Assembly (NCBI GenBank): GCA_016508695.1
Contig: VNKQ01000004.1
Span: forward strand, 1,612,001-1,676,000
Source of the DNA: Hyphodiscus hymeniophilus
Taxonomy: Eukaryota > Ascomycota > Leotiomycetes > Helotiales > Hyphodiscaceae
Direction of reading: 5' to 3'
Length of the DNA stretch: 64,000 nucleotides
Below the pieces are notes generated by a model. The model searched no databases. It saw nothing but the letters and a program-made list of their open reading frames with translations, and was not told where the DNA came from. Positions 47,116 to 59,800 of this stretch are shown piece after piece. Each line of letters begins with the position of its first letter. Positions within the stretch are counted from its first letter, which is position 1. Position numbers and translations under genes: made by a program.

Positions 47116-47659
47116 CTCGGGAAGAGTGGTCGGTATAACACTGGGGTCCGTGGGATGGCTGCTCGAGATGGTGGTTGAAGTATCGAGTTTGGAGGGAGCG
47201 GAGCTGGGGACGGGAGTAAGACGGCTGAACGTTTTGTTTTTATAGAAGCTATCAGAAGAAATGTGAATATGTAGGATATCTGAATCTGTAGTCTTGGAAT
47301 TTTTTTTTCGGTGTTCGAATGTTTACATAATGATTTTGTGAAGTGATCCCTGTGATTCAGTACCTACTATGTACAAGCACAAGTACTTCCAAGGAGTTTT
47401 GAAAACGAACACATGATCTTTGTGTATGTGATTGGAGCAATTTTTGAATTTTATGCTTGAGCAGGTGGAGTCGGTGGAAGTGATTCACAACTGTGAATCA
47501 CGCATCCATTTCTATCATCTCTGGTTTCCGACAACCAACTTGAGCATGTTCAATCTTTCAAGCCAGTACAACCAAACATATTCACAACTTTAACATAATA
47601 CCACCACTTTCAATCTTAAGTCAAACCAACGAAAGAAGGTTCTACTGCAATCTGGAAAC
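47116..47659. promoter_or_regulatory. Divergent promoter region before the secreted protein gene
   Basis: About 540 bp between the small cysteine-rich frame and the secreted protein gene, AT-rich with a near-perfect inverted repeat TTCACAACTGTGAA at about 47482-47495. No other gene seen. Confidence 0.45.
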
Positions 47660-48571
47660 ATGTTACTCCCATTAGTCAACCTTATTTGCCTCGACTTCTT
47701 CCTCAGTTTCGTTCATCCACTCGGTGCTGCTGCTATCTCCAACACTATCTCTGGACGCTCAGATCTTCCGCACCCGGTTTCCTTAGGTCGATATACCGGG
47801 AAGTACGTTCTGCCTCCCGGGCTCCCGAAATGTGTCTTTGCATCGTAACACCGTGGGTAATACTGATGTTGACATTTTGATAGCATTGCCGGGTATGACA
47901 TTGATCTTAATGGTACCAACTTCCTGGTAAGGCTTTCTTGGATAGGGAAGTGAGCGATAGGGTTTACTGACTCAAACAGCATATTCTGAGTCAAATGAAC
48001 GCACTCTATCCTGAGTTTGACCCGGCTTCAGTCTCTGGTCAGAATACAGAAAAGTCCTTGGAAAACCGTACCTCACTCGAGCATCGTGCCAAAACCCAGC
48101 CGTTCGAAGTCAGTAAGCATGGATCTTTCCCGAGAACCAGCGTCTAACATTGATATAGAAAAGCATCAACTGTGCTCCCGGATGGGGCTGGGAGCCCGCA
48201 CCTATTGGAACCATCGACAAGTGTGCCTCCATGCTCAACCGACCCGGGCTCGCCATAACCATCGCCGCCACGACCTGCGCACAAATCAACTGCTGGGACC
48301 CAAACAGTGGTAAGGCTACTGGAGCAATTTGGTTCTGCAATGACGTTCGTCCTTCTCTCCCCAGCGCAGGCGTGCTAGACTAATAACTGGATCTGCGTAG
48401 AATCACTATCCGGTCAAACCTGACTTCACTGCCATTGGAATATTCGCCACCGCTATCATGGAGACCTGCCCTTATGGTTGGTTCTCTCCTCTAGGGCAAT
48501 ACTTCGACACTCGCGGCGTCAATGTCATTGTTCGGGAGGATGCTTGCGAGTATGGTCCTAATGGTTCGTGA
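47660..48571 (+). CDS. Secreted cysteine-rich protein, effector-like
   Basis: Five exons: 47660-47802, 47884-47926, 47980-48108, 48159-48344, 48401-48571 (223 residues, all borders canonical and in phase). It has a signal peptide (MLLPLVNLICLDFFLSFVHPLGA). Exons 4-5 hold the conserved part: NCAPGWGWEP, CASMLNRPGLAITIAATTC, INCWDPNSGKATGAIWFCND, then METCPYGW and LGQYFDTRGVNVIVREDAC. The FCND ... GQ-x-FDT-x2-x-NVIVR-x-D-x-C layout is shared by a group of small secreted fungal proteins; their role is unproven, and some are discussed as effectors. An effector role here is inference. Its four introns are many for so small a protein. Confidence 0.78.
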
Positions 48572-49084
48572 GTGGTTGGCCAATGCATCGGCAGTCTTGC
48601 TTTGGGGTGGAGGTTGTTCGTTGTTCGGTGACGTTGAACTCGACTTCGTGTGGCTCTTGAGCTATTTGGGGTATAATATGCCTACCATTTAGTTTAGCAA
48701 ATGGGTATAATGACAGTTTTTGATTTATGGAAAGGCCATAGCAGAGGTTACGGCAAACCGATATGTGTATAAAATTCAGGTCTCGACGACCTTTGCGAAG
48801 AATTTGGGCAGAGAGAAGGGAGGCACTACCTACTCCCTCTCTGGAAGCCCCCAACATGAAATATCGATCTCCTTACAGTAGATGCATCAAGTATGCATGA
48901 CAATCCGAGACGCTCTCTTGGGTGATGGCCGTCACTAAAAGTTTCCACCAGGAGCGGGTCGAGTAGTACACGTATTGATGTTCTCACTCCAAGAACTTTC
49001 ACTTTGTTAGAGGAAGATTGTAGAAATTGTGCATGTCAACGTCATACAACAAGGCCTTGAGCTCGGCCTAGAGAAGTGGTCATT
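48572..49084. terminator. Convergent 3' region
   Basis: About 510 bp between the secreted-protein gene and the facing methyltransferase gene; no gene seen. Confidence 0.4.
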
Positions 49085-49951
49085 CTACTCCTTCTTCCCA
49101 ATGCCAACAAGTGCAAGACCAGGCAACTTTCCTGGCAAGGTTGGGTATTCTTCTTTCACATACTGAATCATCAGATCCCGCGATTGACTAATCTCTTCCT
49201 CTGTCATACCTTTCGTCACCATGTGGACGAAAGGTAGAGTTGACATGAGGTAGTCAACAATTTCGGTATGTTCCTCAAAAGGCATGTAGACGGGCGCTGA
49301 GTACGTCTGCACGTTCTTGAATCCAGCCTCTTCCAACACGCCTCTAATACCGTCCTCCGTCTTCCAAATCACCCCTGGCCCAGGAATTTTCTTCTCAGGC
49401 CTGACCTCCGAAATCTTTCCGATAAGCTCTGTCCATGATGACTGCGCCATGGAAGTAAACGCAATGATTCCCCCAGGTTTCAATACTCGCATAGCCTCTG
49501 ACAATCCCTTACGGTGATCTGGCAGCAGGAATAGCGTAAAGCCAGACAGAACATGACTGAGTGATGCATCGTGTAGTGCGGACAAGTTCATTGCGTCGTA
49601 AACAGCGGGTTCGATTTTTGCCCATGTTGCATCCTGAGTTTTCCGGTGACGAACCTGCTCTATCATTCCAGGACTTAAATCTGCGGCAATAACTCTGACA
49701 TCCTCTGGTATATCGGGTCCGTAGGCTGCCATGAGCGCCCCCGCAACGCTTCCAGGGCCACATCCAATGTCCATAATCCCAGTGGCTTCTGAGAAGGGAA
49801 AGACAGAGTTGGCATGCTTGACAATAGCTTGCCCGCCTTGAACCCCTGGACCGTCCTTCTCAAACCTGGAGAAGGCTGCGCCCCATTTCGCCCATCCATC
49901 CGTACTGACTGGCTCGAGATTAGGACTAACTTTGACGAGTATTTGGGGCAT
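49085..49951 (-). CDS. Class I SAM-dependent methyltransferase
   Basis: A single exon of 288 residues. SAM-binding motifs are in order: IMDIGCGPGSVAGAL (motif I), VIAADLSPGMIEQ (acidic loop), HVLSGFTLFLLP, and VLKPGGIIAFTSM (post-motif III), which place it in the Methyltransf_11/25 set. The C-terminal part ends LVGIGKKE. Substrate is unknown; small-molecule or secondary-metabolite methylation is common in the family. There are no membrane segments and no signal peptide, so it is likely cytosolic. Confidence 0.88.
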   Translation of the reverse strand: MPQILVKVSPNLEPVSTDGWAKWGAAFSRFEKDGPGVQGGQAIVKHANSVFPFSEATGIMDIGCGPGSVAGALMAAYGPDIPEDVRVIAADLSPGMIEQVRHRKTQDATWAKIEPAVYDAMNLSALHDASLSHVLSGFTLFLLPDHRKGLSEAMRVLKPGGIIAFTSMAQSSWTELIGKISEVRPEKKIPGPGVIWKTEDGIRGVLEEAGFKNVQTYSAPVYMPFEEHTEIVDYLMSTLPFVHMVTKGMTEEEISQSRDLMIQYVKEEYPTLPGKLPGLALVGIGKKE

Positions 49952-50712
49952 ACTCGTACCTGAAGCCGGGGGATGACATAGTAATTATGAGCTCCCGGTT
50001 TGACAAATTCACTTTAGTAGACTGGTGAATATGGTCAATTAGTTGAATGAAATAAAGGGTTTTAGAAGCAAAAGCAGTGGAACAGCAGTTTATGTAGAAA
50101 CTTCAAGGCAGCTATGGACCTTACAGCTGTGCCTTATCAGACCAGGATCGACTGGTGGAATGCTAGCAGCGTGTAAGCTCAAGATCATCCGCGGCACGGT
50201 CAAACTCGTACTGCAAGTCTGCAACGAATCACTGGCACCCAAAGGAGTTACACATATGGCATGCAGATCGTGGATTACGCACTTGCATTGATGACCTCCT
50301 ATAAGGCGGTGCTAGTTTTCAAAACGGATTCATAGCACTGGGCTGGCAAGCATTCCCACATGACGATAGAAAGTCTGCTGGTGGCTTGATATAGATATAG
50401 AATAGATGAGAAGTCTGCAGGACAGGAACGATCGGTTTTGGAAACTAGGGAATACCAAGATTGGCATTGAAAAAAGGTGATATGGGCACTACCCCGAAAA
50501 TTCTCGGAGTGAGGCTGCTGTTGACGGCAATGCCAGGCTGTACTGCACTTGCCCGTAACAAACAACCGATGCGGCGATAAGTAGAATTCTTACCGTCAAA
50601 ATGAAACGTGCTTCTTTCGTGACGCTCAAAGGAAAAGTAGAAATGTAAAAAAGCGGATTTCGATAGGTACAGTACTTGCCTGCCCACCTGATTGCGCGCC
50701 TCACACGCGACA
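49952..50712. promoter_or_regulatory. Divergent promoter region
   Basis: About 760 bp between the methyltransferase and the next plus-strand gene. No supportable gene. Confidence 0.45.
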
Positions 50713-52453
50713 ATGGAGAACGACTCTCCCACATCCTACCACACAGCACCATCCTCACCAATGTCATCAATGGCCGTCGAAACCGCATCCGAAAATCCTC
50801 CGCCAACATCACAATATCGTCCTGCTGTTCAGGTATCCCAAGGAATAGCGAGTCTTTGTCATATCTATTTCGATGAGAAACTATGTACGTACCCCGCAAC
50901 GCGACCAAATTACTCTAACAACAAACAGATCAAAGTGCTCTGAACCTTGTCACAGCTCTTGCGAACTCCGGAACCTCTCATCCAGATTCTGCGAAAATCC
51001 CAGCCCTCGCACCCTTACCCATACATATCGAGGCTGTGAGCATCCTCTTAGTACATCCAGAATACACCACTCAAGCACCGCACAACGAACGTGCCGAGCT
51101 CGCATCGCGCTCCATATCATTTCTTCGAAGCGTGCTCTCGAATATCGGGCCGCTGAACGCAAATCTTGCTGAGGCGTTCTCCTTCAAACCTCCTAGATCC
51201 AGGGGTCGGCGCAGGCATGGCGGGGACGATACGAGTAGTAGCGACGAGGAGGAGGAGACCTCGAAACTGAAAGGTGTCATTATGAACAAGGGACGGATAC
51301 GGACGTGTGCTACAGATTTCTGGCATGTAGTGGGATGGGCCTTAAATTGCAGTGTCGTTCATCGCAAGAGATGGAAACACTGGAAGATATGGCTGGACTA
51401 CATGTTGGATGTTTTAGACGCAGACTGGAATGAGCGCGAAGCACAAGATCAGGCAAACGAAACTGCTGAGGATGCTTTCGGTATGCGAAGGAAATCTCTC
51501 CTAGCTGTATACCTCTCTAGCGTCAGAGGTAGATCAAGTGCATTGAAACGGGTGGTAGGTTCGATCTTCGCGGATGGTGGATCTGAGGATTTGCGAGCAT
51601 ATCCTGAAATTTTTACGAACGAGACTTTGGAACTGAAGGCCCAGAGTGGACATAAGAGAAAACGAGAGGACAGCTTTGAAAACTACAATGATACAGAGGA
51701 GGACAACTTCGAATGCGAATTTGAGGCACCAGCGCCCTCCCAAGAGACCGACGATGGGAATTGGTATTCAGCTACTGACCCGTGGATTGGTGGACCAGAA
51801 TCCATACAAATCCGCCAGCGATTGTTGACACTTGTAAGCAGGAACCAACTGCGAGAAGATCATACTGATTCATATAGCTTTCCCGTGTCGCGTACTACCT
51901 CCCCGAAGATTTCGTGAGCCTCCGCGATTTGTACGGTGCGTATTGTGACAACCTGAAGTCACTACCTTTACCGGGGTTTTCGCTTCTCATGTCACCCTCT
52001 GCTTCATCACAGCTTCTCACTGCTGTCTTCGTGAGTCTTTCGCAGCTCTTCATGTCCAGGATCTTATCCAGCAACGCTACCCGACCCCGTTCAGTATCAA
52101 TGGGGAGTGGCGATGATCTGTCCCAAAACATTGTTGAGAAATGCTTCCTACCCTTTGCTGCCAATACATCCTCTGCGGAGGACAATGCAAAAGTCTCAAT
52201 ATTAGCAGAAAGCATGCTCAGATTATTGTGCTTGAAGGATTCCAGAGTCTCCCATTCCCGTGACCTAGAAAAAGCTGTTGATATGGGTATAAGAGCTCGA
52301 GAAACCAAATGCAAGTATGATAAGAGGAAAAAGGATAATGGTGCGAGGAGAAAGGAGGAGGAGGAAGCTAGAAAGTGGTTGATCGGGAGTGGCAAGCGAC
52401 TGAAGAGCATGCTCAACTTTATTGAGCAGTACAGCCACAGCGATGAAGATTGA
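50713..52453 (+). CDS. Conserved-looking hypothetical protein, probably nuclear
   Basis: Three exons, 50713-50884, 50929-51833 and 51878-52453, give 550 residues. I do not recognise a named domain. A Ser/Pro-rich N-terminus is followed by helical segments. A basic/acidic stretch (SRGRRRHGGDDTSSSDEEEE) is likely disordered and nuclear-localising. A Trp-rich segment, HRKRWKHWKIWLDYMLDVLD, is striking. An acidic linker with KRKRED follows, and a helical C-terminal domain ends with a Lys/Glu-rich coil. The tryptophan-rich block looks conserved, but this is an impression from the sequence. Confidence 0.75.
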
Positions 52454-52524
52454 TGATCGTAAGTCAACATATATCTTCACAGATTGAATATCACACTCAT
52501 AAGACTGAAGGGTAGTTAGTGCGG

Positions 52525-53179
52525 ATGGCCGCTCATGATGGTGCTACACAAATCGTCTTGTGATAGATCACTGGAGGCTCACCGTAGTGCCATTATCCAT
52601 CATTATATGGCCATCAGTATGTATCGGTTGGGTGGCGAAGAGATATCTTAACGGGCTTGATTTCACCCTCAAACTACCGTCTTGGCCCAAAGGCGCATCA
52701 GAGAGCACAACATCCCATCAATCCTTGAGTTTCGCATTCGGCCAATCTCAATCTGTCACCCAAGATCAGGCGCTGCTACGAGCCCGCAAAGCTCCTAAAC
52801 GTCAACAGATCGTTGATTCTGCTGCCTATAATATTGTGAACAGTGTTGTCACGAGCAAGAGAATCGTCTTGGACCTTCTCCTAAGGCTCCGAGGATATGC
52901 GTCCGACCACATCAAGCTTCATCGATCCGATGACCCTCCCCCTAGAATAGCAAGAGTCTCCCATCAAGTTATATGGTTGCTTAGATGGTGTCTGCAATGA
53001 CCTTATCTGATGATCTCCAGATTCTGGCTTTCGCAATTTGCTGTGCAAGCAATAGCCCCTTTCATCCGATTGGGGAGAGAGTCACTCAGCTGGTGAAGCG
53101 ATCTGGACCTCGATATCAGCATGCGTTGATGGTGGACAGTCTCAAGACATACCTTTGGGGTCATTCTGGGATACTCTAG
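52525..53179 (+). CDS. Hypothetical protein (174 aa), gene model tentative
   Basis: The long open stretch 52560-52967 has no ATG of its own. A model with exon 1 52525-52540, exon 2 52618-52967 and exon 3 53021-53179 uses GTGCTA..CATCAG and GTTATA..CTCCAG, stays in phase and gives 174 residues. Readable parts include VCIGWVAKRYLNGLDFTLKL, a Gln/Ser-rich segment, a helical region (QIVDSAAYNIVNSVVTSKRI) and a C-terminal helix. No family is recognised. The gene follows the previous one by only ~70 bp on the same strand. Confidence 0.4.
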
Positions 53180-53881
53180 GGACTATTAAGAAGTCGAACA
53201 ATAGTCCATCAATTTATAGACTGACAGGATTGTGGGAGACTGGGAGCTGTGCAAGTGATACGAGATATCAAGACTGCTTTCGGGGTTGAAATACTAGCTT
53301 TTATTTTGAAGTCTTCTCGCAAATGGAACAATGGAATAATGAGATATGCGGTATGACGAGGAAACTGTGTTGATTGAAGACCACCTCAGAGCCTTTGCGC
53401 CAACGTAAGGGCAAATAGAACCCCACAAACCCTTTATTTCAACACACGAATTCAACGCGGAGGTTGAGTACAAAGCAGCAGTAGCAGTGGATAGCTAATC
53501 TCCATGGGTGACAACGTAACGCCATTTTACGCGCGGAGGCACAACAGGAAAGAAATTTAGTCAACATGCTCTGAAATCAAAATGTCGTCACGGAGGAGGA
53601 GTGACATATCGAAAAAGCTGCAACTTCCTGGCCTGGTAGGCATCAATGGTTGATCACTCGTACACATTTGCAATCAGGACTTTAGGACTCAATTACTATG
53701 CACAAGATTAATGAAGCAGATCAAATGACAGGGTATCTCTCCTCCCAAAACTTAGAATAATGATGCTACGCTTTTGGTCGTTGTCATAAGTTCGTTAGTT
53801 GACCACACACATCGTCAGGCGAACCTTCGTAAAGATAAAATGAAATATATGATCAAAAGATCAGACTTCATCAGGGTCAGC
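53180..53881. terminator. Convergent 3' region
   Basis: About 700 bp between a plus-strand gene and the facing RasGAP gene; nothing supportable inside. Confidence 0.4.
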
Positions 53882-56800
53882 TTATGCGATGATGAGCTAG
53901 AATGACAGATTAGCAGGGGTTACATAGGCAATGGGAATCGGCATACCTCAATGAGTCTGTCAGTTAAAGCAGTACATTGTCTGTCTTGCTCGTTGGTGAT
54001 GTGAAACGTAGAAGAGCGCCATAAACCCCCAAATCCGATGCCATCTAGGACATCTTCCAGCATCTCTGCAGTGTCAAGGGCACCAGAAAATTTTGGGTTT
54101 GATGTCAGGGTACGCAAGAGTTGATGAGCAGACTCGAGTGTCACCGCATTCTGACACGAGATCAGAACATCATCGAGAATTGCAATGACAGGACCGCATC
54201 TGTGATGTGGTTAGCACGCTATTTAAATCAACTGAGAAATACACTTACAGATGAAGTATCACAGTAGGCCGTTTTGTTGCCACTCTATTCAACCATTTCA
54301 ATATTCGATTCTGGACGACGTCTTCAAGATAACGGAAATCGACAATACCAATGGAAACGTTCAATAAAAGTTCCTTGTCTTTCATCCCGGCAAGGTCAAC
54401 CATAGCCATAGTGTCTTCGAATGACATGTCTTCGGTGACAGTCGTCACTCCTGCCAACCAAAGATTGTCCCTAGCTTCCTCATGAGTTATTGATCTGGTA
54501 ATTAATAGCGCCAGGTAGGGCTCGCATGTGGGGTCCACTGGAAATTTTGGTCCAGACATCGAATTAGAGCTTGTAATTTCTAGGAATGTGGACAGAACAC
54601 GCATTGCCGTGGTTTTGGTGACCGAGTCGGATAGGCCTTTCACCAATGATGCGCACACCGCGAAGTGGAAGTTCTCATTCGTAAACATGATCCCGTAAAG
54701 GTCATCAAGTTGCGTTTCCGCATCCTCGAGAGGAATCTTCCCTTGGAGTAATGTCGATACCATTCGGCCGCCACTGAAGTCGCCGGAGGTTGCAATGTTT
54801 GCCAGCACGGCATCAAGGAACGAAGCCGTACAGTTAAATAATTGAAGAGGAACTAATCGAACAAGTGAAATCGCAAGCCAGAAGAGCTGTAGCCCATACC
54901 GAGATGCCGAAGGAAGTTTGTCCATCATCTTCGTAAGAGAAGTAACGATTGAGATGAGCATCTCACTATCGTTGTCTTCCATAAAACGGGTGATGCTGCT
55001 CCTTAGTGCGACAAGCACTTGGTAAAGAAGGTCATCGTCCACGTCTTCGCGTGCTAAGCAACCCATAACCGTAAATGCCCGAGGTTGAATTGCCGGATTG
55101 CTCTGAAAGGCGGTGCTCGCAACCAAGCTCATCCATCTCGAACGCCAAGAATTTGACATATCGACAGATGTAGCAGCAACAAGGCTGATCTGGGATAGAA
55201 GAGTTGCGAGGGACTCCGTTGCCATCAACGCAGGAAGACTGCTGTCTTGCAAAGAAGGAATAGATATCCCATCTCGCACCGACAAGTTGAATAGCGCATC
55301 ATTCGTCGGCTCCGACAGAGAGTATAGCAATACTTTCAACTTGGAAAGCCTGCCCTCTTCTAATCCAAATGTTGTACACATGGCATGGATGGTGTTGACG
55401 AGCAATCGATGGACCATGACTCTCACTTCCGTCGAGCCTGTGTTAGCTAGCATGGAGACGAGATGGAAGATCTCTGGGAGGAACAACTGAGCCTGCGCGC
55501 CACTGTCGAATGACGTGGAGAGGCACAGGCGAAGGAGGACACAAATCTCATTCCAAACAGTGTTGTCAGGCAATTGCCTCGTAGCTCGTTGAGACGTTCG
55601 ATTCAAAGCCTTTCGGAGCCTAGATAGTAATTTCCCTCGGATAGTGATCGTGCCGAGAGAAGTGATGATCGATCCCAGGATTTCAGTGCGCTCGTCGTCG
55701 AGACCAAATCCCAGAGCAGCTTTGACGACCTCTTCCAAGAAGATTTCGATGTACATCTCATCCTTGCAGATTTCTGGCCAGATGCTTTGCTCTAAAGTTG
55801 TACTGAGAGCGACATCCGAAATTGCAACTTCAATCAGCTTTCGGAAAATCGCAGCGACCTTTTCTCGAGCTTTGTCGCTGTCAACGTCGATTGGAATAAG
55901 GCTCGTTCTCAGGCTTGGTAACCATGGCGCCATATATTTCAAACTCAATGGTCTTTGGGGGTAAGGAAAGCTTTCCCACCCAACGAAGAACTCGTTTAAA
56001 AAGTCCGCTGTGAGTTGTGGTTCCGACTTAGCCAGCTGTTGGCTGATGTCTACGATAAAGTGGGAAGGATTCAATGGAACGCAGAGGTCTGCAGAGTTAT
56101 CAATAGGAGATACATAGGTGGAGAGCAAGCGATGGGACGCAGTACCTTTTGCAGTTAGAAACTTTGAGTCTGCCGCAAATTTGAACGCGCGACAAAGCGC
56201 ACAGAGCAGATTGTATGAAGCTACCCTCAGGACTGGAGCATTACTTGCCATGTTGGTCAAGGCAATATTAAGTAGGGTCCCAGGAACGTCTTGCGGGCGT
56301 ACAAGTCTCTCAAAAGACTTCAGAGTCCTTAGTTCCTTTCCGTGTTTGGCTTTCGCCCCGCGAATGGCTTGAAGGACATCTGATTTCCTGGGACTTGTGA
56401 AGTACATCACAATCTTTCCATTCTCGGTACGCAGACCAAAAGCTGAATCATCCTCAGTTTGGATCGAAGTCGGCGCTTCGTCGACCTCAGAAAGTCGGAA
56501 TATATCATTAACGGTAGCATGAAGCCTCAAGCCGGGTACGACTTCTTGCTTCTTCGTCGTGGTGACTTGAACGAATTGGCTCCCTACTTTGATTACGACT
56601 TCGATCTTTCCCTTCGTCTTTGACAGCCGAATGATAGGTTGAAAGACATATCTCGTATCTGTGACGACGCTGATCGTTTCTTTTGGCAGATGCAATTGAC
56701 TGAGATGAAAGTGCGTCTGAAGATCTTGGAGGCTTCCGATCAGATGATAATCAACATTCTTGGGATGAAAAGCACTCGTATCGCTCTTTGCTGATAGCCG

Positions 56801-59800
56801 CAAGATACGTCGGAAGCACTTTCGGAAGGCACTGTTCATGTTGTACACGTAAACTCGTGAGAGTTGCTTTGACAACTCCGTAGGAGTCAGAAGATCTAGC
56901 TTCCGGAATATCTGGTCTTGAGGTTCGTTTTGGCCGTTATAGCAAGTTGCGTCAATGAGTATACCAAAGGGTCGATGCCACATTCGGCTCGCAATCTTAA
57001 GGTAGCCAAAGAGAAGGAGTTCATAGTCAGTCGTTTCGGTGTCTATGTTTCGGAGGATTATGCATATCATTGGTAGTCCATCCTTGCTTTCGCCACCATC
57101 GTATACGGCGCGGGTAGAAGTTAGGGACTCAGTGTTCCGACCAGCGTTCCGAAGCATGAAATGTTGAAAGCGCGAATATGACGGTGGGGAGTTGGAAGAG
57201 ATGGCTGGCCGATTCCAAGAGACGTCCATTGGTGGAGGTCCCAAATTGGCAATGAGTTTACGGAGGGATTCCAGTATTGGTATTCGACCCTTCGTGACTT
57301 CTATAGGTGAACGTAAGGAGTCTTTCCTTTCTCTGAGAACAAGCTTTTGTCGAACATGGTCCCAGTGGTCGTACAAGAATCGATGTAACGCAACGCAGGA
57401 GCCAAAATCAAAAGACTCTGACTCAACACTGGGGTCAGAAACATTCGGCGGTACCTGTTTAACAATGAGACGCTATCAGGATAGACGAGGGTAGTTAAGG
57501 GGAGGCCATACCGAGATTTCTCGTAAGAAGGTAGTCACACGGTAGATGTTCTGTGTCAGAAAGTCGTTCAGAGGAAACATGTACGGCTCTTTCGCACCAA
57601 AGAGGACATTATTGGCAAGATTTTGAACAACCTTTGCGATGAGCAAGAGGCCCCGTCGCATCTCTTTGGAAGGAGTTGATGAAACTAAGCCTTCTGCATC
57701 GGGAGCAACAATCGCAGGACAAAAGAAACGGAGAAAGATAAACGCCCCTACAGCTGTGAACTTCGCCTCTGGGAAACGCCTCATCACTGCTACAGAGATC
57801 TGTGTATCACTGTTAGCCAACAAAAGGCTCATTCAGAGGCATGAGGATAGACGTACTATGCTACATATCTTTCGGAACGAGACAGGAATATTTGGGGCCG
57901 AATTACAGATGTCGTCAATGAAGACTTTCGTGATAACCCGAAGCTGAAGAGCATTTTTCTGGAGTTCTTCGGTGGAGAATGTGCGGGCAGGATCCAGCTC
58001 GAGGTCTATGTCTTTCGAGGTAACTATCAGTCGCTCCAACACTTTCTGCAATGTGGCTTTCAGGTATGTAGCCCCCTTCCATTTGGCGTAGACCGAGAGC
58101 ATTTTCGTGGCCACGCAGTTTCTTCGCAATAGCTCGGCTTCGTTTTCTGCGCAAATTTAGTACCATAGTCCATGGATAGCTCATCATAACCTACCTGTTT
58201 CTTCAACTTCGTGATCAATAAGGGCTTCGAGTAACACGAAGCCGAGGCCTCTGGAATCGAAAATGTTGAGTAGCGATATCGTCATTTCATCGACCTCTGT
58301 GCTTGGACAGGCATCGCAAAGTGCTATAGTGAGGGCCATGTCGTTGACAAGCAGCTAAGAAGAAGGGTAAGCGACAGTTTAGATGCAGAATGATGCCGAA
58401 ACTTACATCAAGCAACTCGGCGTATTTTTCATTCACAGCAGCGTCTGAGAGATTGTTGAACTCTGTCCCCTGGATCAAGATGTTGCAAAGAACTTTCACA
58501 AAGGCAGTCCTGATATCGAGGTCCTCGTGATATCCGATACTGAGGGAATGCTTCAGTCCAACATCTATGTTCGCGCTCAAGAGATTTGACAGTGCACTAA
58601 TGGCAAGTTCTGGCGTAGTCATCGTATCTTCGCCCCCAGGTGTAGCGAGCCGAATATCGTTTCTGCCCGTTTCAGTTTGTTCGTAGTTGAGGAGAGAAAG
58701 GAAACGGTTGAAATAAGTGTGGAACATTTGCGACTTTAGATCGCTCGTGTCAGCGTCAGTCTGGCCTTCCGCAGGCTGCAAGGGCAGTCGATATGTAAGA
58801 TCAGCAAGAGCCTTCAGACATGCCCTATCCAGATCTTTTTGTAGCCTCAGAAGTTCATCGACACGAGCGCCAGCAGACAGAACCGCATCCGCTTTAGGCG
58901 AGCCAGGACGAGCAATCCAACTGAAGATAACTTCAAGTAGCTGGTTCCTAATCCGGACGTCGTGCCGGAGATTCAATAGCTCCTTCTTCTGGGACACAGT
59001 CTCACACAACTGACAAATCTTGATCTTCACCCTCAACGTACTGGCTCCTTCCGTCAGGTCGTCTAGAAATCTGGCAAAACTGAGTGTCAGAGCCCCTACA
59101 TCGATGGACAATGCGGCTCCAACCTCTGTAGGGCCACCAAGTCTCTCGACAATGCTCTTTAATAAGGAAGCCGCTTGCTCAGCAAATACGATGCGGGATT
59201 CAATAGATATCAAGGTGTTGGCTCGCAGGCTATCGAACAGAACTCCAAGTTCAGACTCAAGTGCTTCGAAGAGCGGTAGGTATAATGAAGAACACAGCTC
59301 AGTCGAGAGAGTTTCCCTTGTTGCCTCTCGTATCCTTACGTTACTGCTGGCAAGTAGTTGGATACTTTGCGTCATGTATCTGCTGAGCAAAGTGCCATCG
59401 TGACTGTCTGGTGACGGTCTATCAATCCATCTAAGACCAGCCAGTCTATGTTCCTCAGGTGCTGAAGCTTGAGTCGATATGCAAGTGCCCCCGAGGGATG
59501 CAAGAAAGCCGGAATAATTACGCCATTCGACCAAAGATCTTTCATCTAATACTTCTGTTGAACGAGCAAATATTTGCTTCGACAACTTGAGCCACTTATG
59601 GAAAACATTTTCCCAGGCAGTCAAAATACCAGCAGTCGGGTGCTGCATCTGTCGCAACAGCCCGCGAACGCGTTTCTGAAAAGCAACCAGTCCAGTGAAG
59701 CGGAAGTCTCTTGCTGAAATAGCAGAGTATATCTCGACATTTCGAAGTGTAGATCCCAATGACTTTGTCGGGCCAGCTGACCCACCTACCAGTGTCATTT

